A stretch of 64,000 bases of DNA from Terriglobia bacterium (GTDB lineage: Bacteria > Acidobacteriota > Terriglobia > Acidiferrales > UBA7541). The stretch's first letter is position 1; every line of letters begins with the position of its first letter. Position numbers and translations under genes: made by a program. Shown in pieces: positions 1 to 7,815 of this stretch. The notes under the pieces are model-generated. The model saw nothing but the letters and a program-made list of their open reading frames with translations, was not told the DNA's origin and searched no databases. The stretch covers positions 62,001 through 126,000 of the forward strand of contig JAIQEW010000008.1 in NCBI GenBank assembly GCA_020073605.1, written 5' to 3'.

Positions 1-2
1 CA

Positions 3-1241
3 ACTCGCGCTTTATTCGGCCAGGTCGCCATTGGGGGAAGAATTCCGGTTACCGTTCCGGGAACCGTGCAGCGCGGCGACGGTCTGAGTGTGGCCGCCAA
101 TCCGATGATTCTTCAGCCGGCGCCCACAGCGATCGTCAATCGACTCAAGCCCGCATACACACTGCTCGACCGTGCTGTAACCGACGGAGCTTTTCCGGGC
201 GGAGTCCTGGCGGTCGGCTGGAACGGCCAGCTTACCGTGCATCCGTTTGGCCAGCTCGAGCAGGAAGGCGAGGCCTATGACGCCGACAAAGATTCGATGT
301 ACGACGTCGCATCGCTGACGAAGCCGATCGTCACGACCACTGCTGCGATGTTGCTCGTGCAGCAAGGGCGCCTCGACTTGAACCGTTCGGTGGAAAGCTA
401 TCTCCCGGATTTTGCGCCGGCCGCGAAGACAGATCCGAACCCCGCCTGGCGCGCGCGAATCACGATCCGCATGCTGCTGCTCCACGATGCGGGTTTTCCC
501 GCCCATCGCGACTTTTACAAGGAAGCAAAAGGCCGCGATGCGATTCTCGCGCGCGTGCTCGCGGAGCCGCTGGTCCATGAGCCGGGCGCGCAAGTGGAAT
601 ATTCGGACATCGGATTCATCTTGCTCGGCGAGATCATCGAGCGGCTCACCGGCGAGTCACTCGACGTATTGGCGAAACGGGAGATCTTCAAGCCTCTCGG
701 TATGGACCGGTCGATGTTCAATCCGCCCCGCAAGCTTCGCGAAGATATCGCCCCCACGGAACTGGACTCGGACTACCGGAAGCGGCTGGTGTGGGGCGAG
801 GTCCACGATGAAAATGCGTGGGCGATGGGCGGAATCGCCGGGCACGCCGGTCTATTTTCCACGGCGGAAGACATCGCCGCGTTCGCACAGATGATTCTCA
901 ACGGCGGCATCTACGGCCACGAACGCCTGCTCGCCCGCTCGACGATACAGCTTTTCACCGCCCGCCAGACGATCGGCGATTCGGCCCACGCGCTCGGCTG
1001 GGACGTTCCAGTCGAACCCTCCTCGTCGGGCCGCTACTTCTCGGCAAAAAGCTTCGGCCATACGGGCTTCACCGGCACATCGCTCTGGATTGACCCCGAG
1101 CGAAAGCTGTTCGTCGTCCTGCTCACGAATCGCGTGCATCCCACGCGGGCCAACGAGAAGATCCGCCAGGTACGCCCGGCGCTCCATGACGCGATTATCG
1201 AAAGCCTGGGGCTCGCACCCGGCCAGGCTGCCGCCCGATAA
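3..1241 (+). CDS. NagZ-type glycosidase / serine beta-lactamase-like fusion, 5' truncated
   Basis: The frame is open to the left edge, so the gene starts outside the window. The first residues (ending RIPVTVPG) look like the C-terminal tail of GH3 beta-N-acetylglucosaminidases of the NagZ class. The rest is a class C beta-lactamase/DD-peptidase-like domain: SxxK as Ser-Leu-Thr-Lys at nt 312-323, a Tyr-Ser-Asp second motif at nt 600-608, and a His-Thr-Gly box near the end. Such GH3-plus-serine-hydrolase fusions are known in cell-wall turnover. murQ follows by about 90 bases, which supports a role in muropeptide recycling. Seen: the hydrolase motifs and open 5' frame. Inferred: the GH3 part, since its catalytic region lies outside. 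A GTG at 66 could start a stand-alone hydrolase instead, but that would leave the upstream GH3-like residues unexplained. Confidence 0.72.
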   Translation, partial: TRALFGQVAIGGRIPVTVPGTVQRGDGLSVAANPMILQPAPTAIVNRLKPAYTLLDRAVTDGAFPGGVLAVGWNGQLTVHPFGQLEQEGEAYDADKDSMYDVASLTKPIVTTTAAMLLVQQGRLDLNRSVESYLPDFAPAAKTDPNPAWRARITIRMLLLHDAGFPAHRDFYKEAKGRDAILARVLAEPLVHEPGAQVEYSDIGFILLGEIIERLTGESLDVLAKREIFKPLGMDRSMFNPPRKLREDIAPTELDSDYRKRLVWGEVHDENAWAMGGIAGHAGLFSTAEDIAAFAQMILNGGIYGHERLLARSTIQLFTARQTIGDSAHALGWDVPVEPSSSGRYFSAKSFGHTGFTGTSLWIDPERKLFVVLLTNRVHPTRANEKIRQVRPALHDAIIESLGLAPGQAAAR

Positions 1242-1332
1242 CTTCCTCGGCACACTCCCAGCCGGAATCCGCCCACGGCGCGCTATCCTAAGCTCCCCTG
1301 CCGATATAATTATCCTGGGTTTGAGGGGCTCC

Positions 1333-2250
1333 TTGAAAGCAGTCCGGACAGAGCAGCGAAATCCCCGCTCGCGCGGGCTCGATCGGCGGTCCACGCTCGA
1401 AATCCTGCGTGCACTGAATCGTGAGGATGCGCGCGTTGCGCTCGCCGTGCGGCGGGAACTACCGAAGATCGCGCGTGCAGTCGACGCGATCGCAAAGTCT
1501 TTGCGGCGCGGCGGAAGGCTCATCTACCTGGGTGCGGGGACGAGTGGAAGGCTCGCTGTTCTCGACGCGGCGGAATGCCCGCCGACCTTCGGAACGCCGC
1601 CCCGGATGATTCAGGCGATCATCGCGGGAGGCGAGCGAGCTCTGCGCCATGCGGTCGAAGGCGCGGAGGACTCCGTCACGAACGGCGCGCGCGACCTCAA
1701 GCGTGCGGCGGTGTCGCGGCGCGACGTAGTCGTGGGGATCTCGGCAAGCGGAACGACGCCCTATGTGCTCGGCGCGCTTCAATTCGCTAGAGGGCGAGGC
1801 GCAATCACGGTGGGAGTTACTTCGAATCCGCGTTCGCCGCTGGCACGGCAGGCGCGAATCGCGATCGCGCCGGATACGGGGCCCGAGGCAATTGCGGGCT
1901 CGACGCGGCTGAAGGCCGGGACGGCGCAGAAGCTGGTCCTGAATTTGCTCTCTACTGCCTCGATGGTGCGGCTCGGCAGGGTCTATGAGAATTGGATGGT
2001 TTATGTGGCGCTGACAAATCAGAAGTTGCGGCGAAGGGCCGCGCGCATTCTGCAGGAAGCAACGGGCGCGAATGCGTCCGCCGCGGAACACGCTCTGCGT
2101 CAGTCTGGCCACAATCTGCCTGCGGCCCTCGTCATGCTCAAATCAGGTGCCAGCGCCCGTGACGCGGCGCGATGGCTCGCGGCAGCGGGCGGAAATGTGC
2201 GGCAGGCCCTCGCGGCGGCAAAGAAGCAGCAAACCAGGGGCCGGAGATAG
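1333..2250 (+). CDS. murQ: N-acetylmuramic acid 6-phosphate etherase
   Basis: MurQ cleaves the lactyl ether of MurNAc-6-phosphate to GlcNAc-6-phosphate and D-lactate in cytoplasmic peptidoglycan recycling. The 305-residue product matches the usual length of about 300. It has the family N-terminus (TEQRNPRSRGLDRRSTLEIL), the SIS sugar-phosphate-binding region with GAGTSGRLAVLDAAECPPTF, and a second SIS loop with GISASGTTPYV. The C-terminal helical region resembles the usual UBA-like end. The open frame extends upstream into the previous gene, but a TTG at 1333 with AGGGG four bases before it fits the family start; TTG at 1321 is an alternative. It lies between a NagZ-like fusion and murA, with three bases to murA, so co-transcription is likely. 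Confidence 0.93.
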   Translation: MKAVRTEQRNPRSRGLDRRSTLEILRALNREDARVALAVRRELPKIARAVDAIAKSLRRGGRLIYLGAGTSGRLAVLDAAECPPTFGTPPRMIQAIIAGGERALRHAVEGAEDSVTNGARDLKRAAVSRRDVVVGISASGTTPYVLGALQFARGRGAITVGVTSNPRSPLARQARIAIAPDTGPEAIAGSTRLKAGTAQKLVLNLLSTASMVRLGRVYENWMVYVALTNQKLRRRAARILQEATGANASAAEHALRQSGHNLPAALVMLKSGASARDAARWLAAAGGNVRQALAAAKKQQTRGRR

Positions 2251-2253
2251 CGA

Positions 2254-3525
2254 ATGGACCGATTCAAGATCGAGGGCGGGCGCAGGCTCGAAGGCACGGT
2301 GCAAATCAGCGGGGCAAAGAATGCAGCGCTGCCGGCCATGGCGGCCGCGCTGCTGACCTCTGGTACCGTGCGTCTCCAAAACATCCCCCACGTGCGCGAC
2401 ATCATCACCATGGCGAAGCTCCTCGCGCACATGCGCTGCCGCGTGGAAAGCCCTGACATCCCGCCGAGCGAATTCATCATTCAGGCCGAAGACGTATCGC
2501 ACGCGGAGGCGCCGTACGAGCTTGTAAAGACAATGCGCGCTTCGGTGCTGACGCTCGGGCCGCTCGTGGCGCGATTCGGCTACGCGCGCGTTTCCCTGCC
2601 CGGCGGATGCTCGATCGGCGCGCGGCCGATCGACCTGCACATCCAGGCGCTCGAAAAACTCGGCGCGACGATTTCAGTCGAGCACGGCTACGTCGAAGCC
2701 CGCGCGGAGCGGCTGCGCGGCACAACGTTCCGCTTCCCTAAAATCACGGTGACCGGAACGGAAAACATTCTGACGGCGGCAGTGCTGGCCGAAGGCGAAA
2801 CCGTGCTCGAAAACTGCGCCCTCGAACCCGAAATTGCCGACTTGGCCGAGCTGCTCGTGAAAATGGGCGCGGAGATCGAGGGCGCGGGCACGCCCACCAT
2901 CCGCGTGCAGGGCGTGGAGAAGCTCCACGGCGCGACGCATGCCGTGATCCCCGACCGGATCGAGGCGGGCACGTTTCTCGTCGCCGGTGCCATTACGGGC
3001 GGCGAGCTTCTTCTTACCGATTGCGAGCCGGGGCACCTGACTGCCATTATCGGCAAGCTCAAGGAGTGCGGAGTCGAAATCGAGTGCGAAGGAAATGGCT
3101 CGCTGCGCGTTCGCGCGGCGAAAAAGCTCGTGGCCGCCGACGTGAACACCGAGGAATATCCGGGCTTTGCCACCGATATGCAGGCGCAGTTCATGGCGCT
3201 GGCCACGCAGGCGCACGGTGTTTCGCACATTCGCGAAACAATCTTTGAAAACCGCTTCCTGCACGCAAGCGAGATGATGCGCATGGGCGCGAACATCACG
3301 ATCGACGGAAACTTGGCGGTAGTCACAGGCCCGACGCCGCTCAGCGGCGCGCCCGTCACTGCGTCGGACTTGCGCGCAAGCGCAGGGTTGGTGCTCGCAG
3401 GCCTTGTGGCCGACAACACCACCTGGATCGACCGCGTCTATCACATCGACCGCGGCTACGAGCAGATCGAAGTGAAGCTTCGCGACGTAGGCGCGCGCAT
3501 CGAGCGCGTTACAGCGTCTAGCTAG
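2254..3525 (+). CDS. murA: UDP-N-acetylglucosamine 1-carboxyvinyltransferase
   Basis: MurA transfers enolpyruvate from PEP to UDP-GlcNAc, the first committed step of peptidoglycan synthesis in the cytoplasm. The product is 423 residues, typical of the family. It begins MDRFKIEGGRRLEGTVQISG, has the SGAKNAALP segment, and carries the fosfomycin-sensitive catalytic cysteine in the loop PGGCSIGARPIDLH. The C-terminal half has the second EPSP-synthase-like lobe, ending in GYEQIEVKLRDVGARIERV. ATG at 2254 has GGAG at 2243-2246. It lies three bases after murQ, so recycling and de novo synthesis genes probably share a transcript. It is convergent with pnp; the shared intergenic stretch holds a hairpin terminator oriented for pnp. 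Confidence 0.97.
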   Translation: MDRFKIEGGRRLEGTVQISGAKNAALPAMAAALLTSGTVRLQNIPHVRDIITMAKLLAHMRCRVESPDIPPSEFIIQAEDVSHAEAPYELVKTMRASVLTLGPLVARFGYARVSLPGGCSIGARPIDLHIQALEKLGATISVEHGYVEARAERLRGTTFRFPKITVTGTENILTAAVLAEGETVLENCALEPEIADLAELLVKMGAEIEGAGTPTIRVQGVEKLHGATHAVIPDRIEAGTFLVAGAITGGELLLTDCEPGHLTAIIGKLKECGVEIECEGNGSLRVRAAKKLVAADVNTEEYPGFATDMQAQFMALATQAHGVSHIRETIFENRFLHASEMMRMGANITIDGNLAVVTGPTPLSGAPVTASDLRASAGLVLAGLVADNTTWIDRVYHIDRGYEQIEVKLRDVGARIERVTASS

Positions 3526-3540
3526 AATACCCGCCCCAAA

Positions 3541-3568
3541 ACAAAAGGGAGGCGAATCATCGCCTCCC
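3541..3568 (-). terminator. Rho-independent terminator of pnp
   Basis: A perfect 8-bp stem (3547-3554 GGGAGGCG with 3561-3568 CGCCTCCC, loop of 6) lies 37 bases beyond the pnp stop. On the minus strand the stem is followed by TTTTGTTTTGG, a good U-tract. On the plus strand the bases after the stem are not T-rich, so it serves pnp rather than murA. Confidence 0.85.
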
Positions 3569-3604
3569 TGGGGAAACTCTGCTCCTCGGATGCTGCGAGC
3601 GGCG

Positions 3605-5722
3605 CTATCCCGCCGCTTCGCCCTTGGCCTGTTTGTCGCGCTGATCGCGAAGGACTGCCTTGCGGCTGAGCCGGATCTTATTCCCTTCAATCGCCAGCAC
3701 CTTCACGAGCACCTGATCGCCTTCCTTGAGCTCGTCGCGAACGGCGCGAATGCGCTGCTCGGCGATTTCGCTGATGTGCAGCAGGCCGTCCGTCCCGGAG
3801 AAAATCTCGACGAACGCGCCGAATTCCGCGATGCGCACCACCGTGCCGAGATACGTCTTGCCGATTTCGGCGGTGGCCGTGACATCGCGGATCATCTTCA
3901 GCGCATCCTCGGCTGCCTTTCCGTTGCTGGCGAAGACGTGGACCTTGCCGTCGTCCATCACGTCGATCTTTACGCCCGTGGCTTCCACGATCGAACGGAT
4001 TTTCTTTCCGCCCGGCCCGATCAGGTCGCGAATCTTGTCCGTTGGAATCGTGAGCATGTGGAGGTGCGGCGCATACGCGGAAATCTCTGCGCGTCCCGTT
4101 GAGATCGTCGGTTCCATCGTGTCGAGGATTTGGAGACGTGCCTTTCGCGCCTGAGCGAGCGCCTCGCGCATCATGGCGATGCTCACTCCACCGACCTTGA
4201 TGTCCATCTGCAATGCCGTGATTCCCTGCCGCGTCCCGGCGACTTTGAAATCCATGTCCCCGTAGTGGTCCTCCGCGCCTGCGATGTCGGTGAGGATGGC
4301 GTACTTGTCGCCCTCCACCACCAATCCCATCGCGATTCCGGCGCACGGAGCTTTCAGGGGCACGCCCGCATCCATCAGAGCGAGCGATCCGCCGCAGACC
4401 GTCGCCATCGACGAAGAGCCATTCGATTCGAGAATGTCCGAAACGACGCGCATGGCGTAAGGAAAATCAGCTTCCGCCGGCAGCAGATTTAAGAGAGCCC
4501 GCTCCGCCAGCGCACCGTGCCCGATTTCGCGCCGGCCGGGGCCGCGAAGGAACTTCACTTCGCCGACCGAGAACGGCGGGAAGTTGTAGTGCAGCATGAA
4601 CCGTTTGAACGCCTCATCCTCGAACAAAAGATCGAGACGCTGCTTGTCTTCCTTCGTGCCCAGCGTGGTTGTCACGAGCGCCTGCGTCTCGCCGCGCGTG
4701 AAGAGCGCCGAACCGTGGACTCGCGGCAGCACTCCCACTTCGCACGTGATCTGCCGGATCTCATCGAAAGCGCGGCCATCGGGACGCCGCCTGCGAATCA
4801 GCATGTCGTCGCGGAAGATGGTCTCCCGCAGACGCTCGAACGCGCGATAAGCAAGTTTGTGCTTCTCTTCGTCTTCTTCCGGGATCGCCGCCATGATTTC
4901 GGCCTTGATTTCATCCACCAGCCCGTAGCTCTCGAGCTTCGGATGCTTGGCCGTATCCAGCGCGTCGCGCAGCCGGTCACCGTATTTCTGGGTGATCTCT
5001 TTGTAGAGCGTTTCGTCGAACGCCGGCGGCTTCACGACGACTTTCGGCGTATTGACGCGGCTTCCCAGTTCCTTGATTGCGGCGACGATCTTCTTGATCT
5101 CCGCGTGCCCGAATTCGAGCGCGTCCGCGACGGTTTCTTCGGAGACCTCCAGCGCGCCGGATTCCACCATCACGATCGCATCGGACGTCCCGGCGACAAT
5201 GATGTTCAGCAAGCTCGTCTTCTGCCCGGCGACGGTCGGGTTCACGACCAGCTTTCCGTCGATCAGGCCTACGCGCACGCAGGCAATCGGATTGGGAAAC
5301 GGTATCTTCGAAATGTAGAGCGCGGCGGAAGCGGCCGTCACACCGATAACATCCGGGTCGTTCTCGCTATCCGCAGACAGCACCATAGAGACGATTTGCG
5401 TTTCCGTGGCCCAGCCCTCAGGGAAAAGCGGCCGCAGCGGCCGATCGGTCAGGCGCGACGTAAGGATTTCGCGCTCCGAAGGGCGCCCTTCGCGCTTGAA
5501 AAATCCGCCGGGAATCTTTCCCGCGGAGTACGTGTATTCACGGTAGTCCACCGTGAGAGGCAGAAAATCCTTTTCAGTGGCCTTGTTGTCCATGCAGGCC
5601 GTGGCGAGCAGCACCGAATCACCATACCGCGCAACAACGGCGCCGTGCGCCTGGCGGGCCATCTTGCCCGTCTCCAGCGTCAGTTTGCGTCCGCCCAGAT
5701 CCACACTCACTTGTTCAAACAT
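3605..5722 (-). CDS. pnp: Polyribonucleotide nucleotidyltransferase (PNPase)
   Basis: PNPase degrades RNA 3' to 5' phosphorolytically and takes part in the RNA degradosome. The 705-residue product is full length. In order it has RNase PH domain 1 (about 1-140), the alpha-helical domain, RNase PH domain 2 (about 310-520, with FSVGEVKFLRGPGRREIGHG), a KH domain with GPGGKKI (about 556-615) and an S1 domain with GAFVEIFSGTDGLLHISEI (about 625-690). ATG at 5722 is preceded by GAAGGATG. It is downstream of rpsO on the same strand, the classical rpsO-pnp order, and ends just before a strong hairpin terminator. A long antisense open frame over this gene is a codon-bias shadow. Confidence 0.98.
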   Translation of the reverse strand: MFEQVSVDLGGRKLTLETGKMARQAHGAVVARYGDSVLLATACMDNKATEKDFLPLTVDYREYTYSAGKIPGGFFKREGRPSEREILTSRLTDRPLRPLFPEGWATETQIVSMVLSADSENDPDVIGVTAASAALYISKIPFPNPIACVRVGLIDGKLVVNPTVAGQKTSLLNIIVAGTSDAIVMVESGALEVSEETVADALEFGHAEIKKIVAAIKELGSRVNTPKVVVKPPAFDETLYKEITQKYGDRLRDALDTAKHPKLESYGLVDEIKAEIMAAIPEEDEEKHKLAYRAFERLRETIFRDDMLIRRRRPDGRAFDEIRQITCEVGVLPRVHGSALFTRGETQALVTTTLGTKEDKQRLDLLFEDEAFKRFMLHYNFPPFSVGEVKFLRGPGRREIGHGALAERALLNLLPAEADFPYAMRVVSDILESNGSSSMATVCGGSLALMDAGVPLKAPCAGIAMGLVVEGDKYAILTDIAGAEDHYGDMDFKVAGTRQGITALQMDIKVGGVSIAMMREALAQARKARLQILDTMEPTISTGRAEISAYAPHLHMLTIPTDKIRDLIGPGGKKIRSIVEATGVKIDVMDDGKVHVFASNGKAAEDALKMIRDVTATAEIGKTYLGTVVRIAEFGAFVEIFSGTDGLLHISEIAEQRIRAVRDELKEGDQVLVKVLAIEGNKIRLSRKAVLRDQRDKQAKGEAAG

Positions 5723-5916
5723 CCATCACATCCTTCTGTCCCGGCTCACCGGGAACGGTCATCGGATACGAGAGAATTCTCTCGGGGATTGCCTCGAGGA
5801 AGAGGGGAAAACGCGTCGGACGGAGCGATAGACTAGCCGGCAATTGGCCTCGCACACCGCGGCCCTCGCCGCCCGCACGCGGGCCGACAATTCAAGTTTG
5901 TGCGGTGGAGGAGGAT

Positions 5917-5935
5917 GCGGCCGGAGCGGCCGCTC
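5917..5935. repeat. Palindrome in the rpsO-pnp spacer
   Basis: GCGGCC at 5917-5922 and GGCCGC at 5928-5933 form an inverted repeat, and GAGCGGCCGCTC at 5924-5935 is an exact 12-base palindrome. It lies within 31 bases after the rpsO stop. In other bacteria hairpins in this spacer are RNase III or RNase E processing sites that control pnp; that role is inferred by position only. There is no U-tract, so it is probably not a terminator. Confidence 0.35.
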
Positions 5936-5947
5936 GGGGGCTCCGCG

Positions 5948-6205
5948 CTACTTGCGCAAGCTAAGTCGTGCCACAATCTCGCGATACCGATCCGGGTCGC
6001 GCCGATTCAGATAGTCCAGCAGCCGGCGACGCTTGTTGACCATCATGATCAACCCGCGGCGCGAAGCATGATCTTTTGCATGGGACTGGAGGTGGGTCGT
6101 GAGGTAGTTGATGCGCTCGCTCAACAACGCGATCTGTACTTCGGGCGATCCGGTGTCTTTCGTGTGCACGCGGTACTGCTCGATTACACCGGCTTTGGCA
6201 TCCAT
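5948..6205 (-). CDS. rpsO: 30S ribosomal protein S15
   Basis: S15 binds 16S rRNA early in small-subunit assembly. The product is 85 residues, about the family length, with the hallmark segments [33 protein letters not shown] and [16 protein letters not shown] codon lies immediately upstream in frame, but the ATG at 6205 has GGAGGG at 6213-6218 seven bases before it, so ATG is the likely start. It is followed by pnp on the same strand. A plausible promoter lies at 6269-6296, and the leader between could hold the S15 autoregulatory site known from other bacteria, though none was recognised here. Confidence 0.97.
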   Translation of the reverse strand: MDAKAGVIEQYRVHTKDTGSPEVQIALLSERINYLTTHLQSHAKDHASRRGLIMMVNKRRRLLDYLNRRDPDRYREIVARLSLRK

Positions 6206-6268
6206 CAACTGACCCTCCCTCTGAAACGTCGTGCCCTGCTCTATGCTTTTCGCCTCTTCGACTAGAAA

Positions 6269-6296
6269 ATGCTAGCACAGACACTTCAGGGCGCAA
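6269..6296 (-). promoter_or_regulatory. Candidate sigma-70 promoter for rpsO
   Basis: On the minus strand, TTGCGC (6291-6296) and TAGCAT (6269-6274) are separated by 16 bases. This would place a start about 55-60 bases upstream of the rpsO ATG. Both boxes match consensus moderately. Confidence 0.4.
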
Positions 6297-6323
6297 AGGA
6301 AATTTCCCGTCCGCCCGGCCGCC

Positions 6324-6950
6324 TCATTTTCCGCTGCGGATCAGGGAAAGGAACTCGTCGCGCGTCTGTTTGCTCTCCCGGAAGGCGCCCAGCATCGCGC
6401 TCGTCATCGACGAAGAGTGCTGCTTCTCGACGCCGCGCATCACCATGCAGAGATGCCGTGCCTCGATGATCACGCCGACGCCCTGAGGGCTGAGCTGTTC
6501 CTGCAACGTCTTCGCGATCTGGCTCGTCAGCCGCTCCTGAATCTGCAATCGCCGTGCGTACATGTTCACCAGGCGCGCGATCTTGCTGAGACCGACGACC
6601 TTCTTGTTCGGGATGTAGGCCACATGGCACTTGCCGAAAAACGGAAGCAGGTGATGCTCGCAAAGGCTGTAAACCTCGATGTCCTTCACCACCACCATCT
6701 CGTCGTAGCTGACGCTGAACATCGCGCCGTTCAAAATCTTCTCAGGGTCCTGCCGATAGCCGCTCGTCAGGTAGCGGAGCGCCTTCTCGAAGCGCTCGGG
6801 CGTTCGCCGAAGTCCTTCGCGGGTGGGGTCTTCGCCGAGTTGCGCGATCATCTTGCGCACCAGGTCCGCAATGGTCTCGGAACCCGCCGCCCTGGAAAGC
6901 GTAATCTCGGTTGTCTCGTCGATAACAGCCTTGCTCGTTGTTTTGCTCAT
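6324..6950 (-). CDS. folE: GTP cyclohydrolase I
   Basis: FolE converts GTP to 7,8-dihydroneopterin triphosphate, the entry to folate, biopterin and queuosine pathways. The product is 208 residues. Zn ligands are visible in [19 protein letters not shown] (Cys-Glu-His-His) and in [10 protein letters not shown]. The [23 protein letters not shown] and TSAMLGAF segments are typical of the family. The ATG at 6950 overlaps the stop of the upstream PTPS gene by four bases (ATGA), so it is translationally coupled as the last gene of a four-gene operon. Two adjacent PTPS paralogs suggest its product feeds a tetrahydropterin rather than only folate. Confidence 0.96.
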   Translation of the reverse strand: MSKTTSKAVIDETTEITLSRAAGSETIADLVRKMIAQLGEDPTREGLRRTPERFEKALRYLTSGYRQDPEKILNGAMFSVSYDEMVVVKDIEVYSLCEHHLLPFFGKCHVAYIPNKKVVGLSKIARLVNMYARRLQIQERLTSQIAKTLQEQLSPQGVGVIIEARHLCMVMRGVEKQHSSSMTSAMLGAFRESKQTRDEFLSLIRSGK

Positions 6951-7393
6951 GGCTTGCGCTGCTCCACCCCGGCGGATTCGCCGGTGAATTCGAAGCTGTT
7001 CTTGCTCGTCTCTTCAATCCGCACGCGTTCGAGCCGCGCGGACGGGAAATGTTTCAGGCGCCGAAAGATTTCCCTGCAGACATTTTCGGTGGTCGGCACG
7101 GCGCTCCGGAATTCGGCGACCTCCTCGTTCAGGAACTTGTGATCGAACGCCTCGACGACTTCGCGCTCGACGAACGGATCGAGCTCGCCCAGATTCGCGA
7201 CCATGCCGGTTTCCGCATCCACGGGGCCGCCAATTGTGACATCAACTACGTAATTGTGACCGTGGCCGTAGGGATTGCTGCACTTTCCATACAGGCGCAG
7301 ATTCTCCTCCGGGCTGAAAGCTGGGCTGTGAAGCCGGTGCGAGGCCGCAAAATGGTAGCGGCGAGTCAGCGATAATTTCAACGGGCGGTTCAT
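6947..7393 (-). CDS. 6-pyruvoyl tetrahydropterin synthase-like protein, paralog 1
   Basis: The 148-residue product is a PTPS/QueD-family T-fold protein. It acts on dihydroneopterin triphosphate, the product of FolE encoded next to it. Zn-binding His residues are in FAASHRLHS and GHGHNY; the catalytic Cys is in [14 protein letters not shown] and the Asp-His pair in AFDHKFLN. The Cys-x5-His-Gly-His spacing and surrounding residues match animal-type PTPS (PTPS-I), not the shorter Cys-x3-HGH of E. coli QueD. Start and stop overlap its neighbours by four bases. No queC or queE is seen, so a queuosine role is not supported by context. Whether it makes 6-pyruvoyl- or 6-carboxy-tetrahydropterin cannot be told from sequence alone. 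Confidence 0.9.
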   Translation of the reverse strand: MNRPLKLSLTRRYHFAASHRLHSPAFSPEENLRLYGKCSNPYGHGHNYVVDVTIGGPVDAETGMVANLGELDPFVEREVVEAFDHKFLNEEVAEFRSAVPTTENVCREIFRRLKHFPSARLERVRIEETSKNSFEFTGESAGVEQRKP

Positions 7394-7815
7394 GTCCCGC
7401 TCCCGTTCGAATCCGCCGTGCAGTCCGCGAACAGATCGGGCGATTCGTAGAGCCGCACTCGATCGAGCTTCCCCGTCGTGATCTTAGGCTCGAGCAGGCG
7501 CCAGATCACCGCCGCGATGTTTTCGCACGTCGGAATCTTTCCGGCCAGCTCCGGCACCTCGTAATTCAAGTGGCGGTGATCCATGCGATCGGAAACCTCG
7601 CGCTGCAAAATGTCCTTCAGCTCCTTCAAGTCCAGCACCATGCCCGTGGCCGGATCGGGGTCGCCCGCGACGGTCACCTCGAGGACGTAGTTGTGCCCGT
7701 GCCCGTGCGGGTTGTTGCACTTGCCGAAGATGCGGCGGTTCTCCTCCGCCGAAAAATTGGGGTTGTGGTAGTAGTGCGCCGCCGAAAACTCGAGTTTGCG
7801 CGTCACTCGGATCAT
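7390..7815 (-). CDS. 6-pyruvoyl tetrahydropterin synthase-like protein, paralog 2
   Basis: This 141-residue protein is a second PTPS family member, in tandem with paralog 1. It has FSAAHYYHNPNFSAEENRR, the catalytic Cys motif FGKCNNPHGHGHNY, RMDHRHLNYEVPEL with the Asp-His pair, and the terminal Glu in RLYESPD. The longest frame runs upstream into the glycosyltransferase gene, but ATG at 7815 gives the family N-terminus (MIRVTRKLEFSAAH) and overlaps the glycosyltransferase stop as ATGA. It is clearly diverged from paralog 1, so the two may form a hetero-oligomer or act on different intermediates; this is inference. All catalytic residues are intact in both copies. Confidence 0.91.
   Translation of the reverse strand: MIRVTRKLEFSAAHYYHNPNFSAEENRRIFGKCNNPHGHGHNYVLEVTVAGDPDPATGMVLDLKELKDILQREVSDRMDHRHLNYEVPELAGKIPTCENIAAVIWRLLEPKITTGKLDRVRLYESPDLFADCTADSNGSGT

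Noticed and set aside
4517-5836. 439-residue open frame on the plus strand over pnp
   Set aside because: It is antisense to a full-length, motif-complete pnp, has no recognisable domain and follows from GC-rich codon bias.
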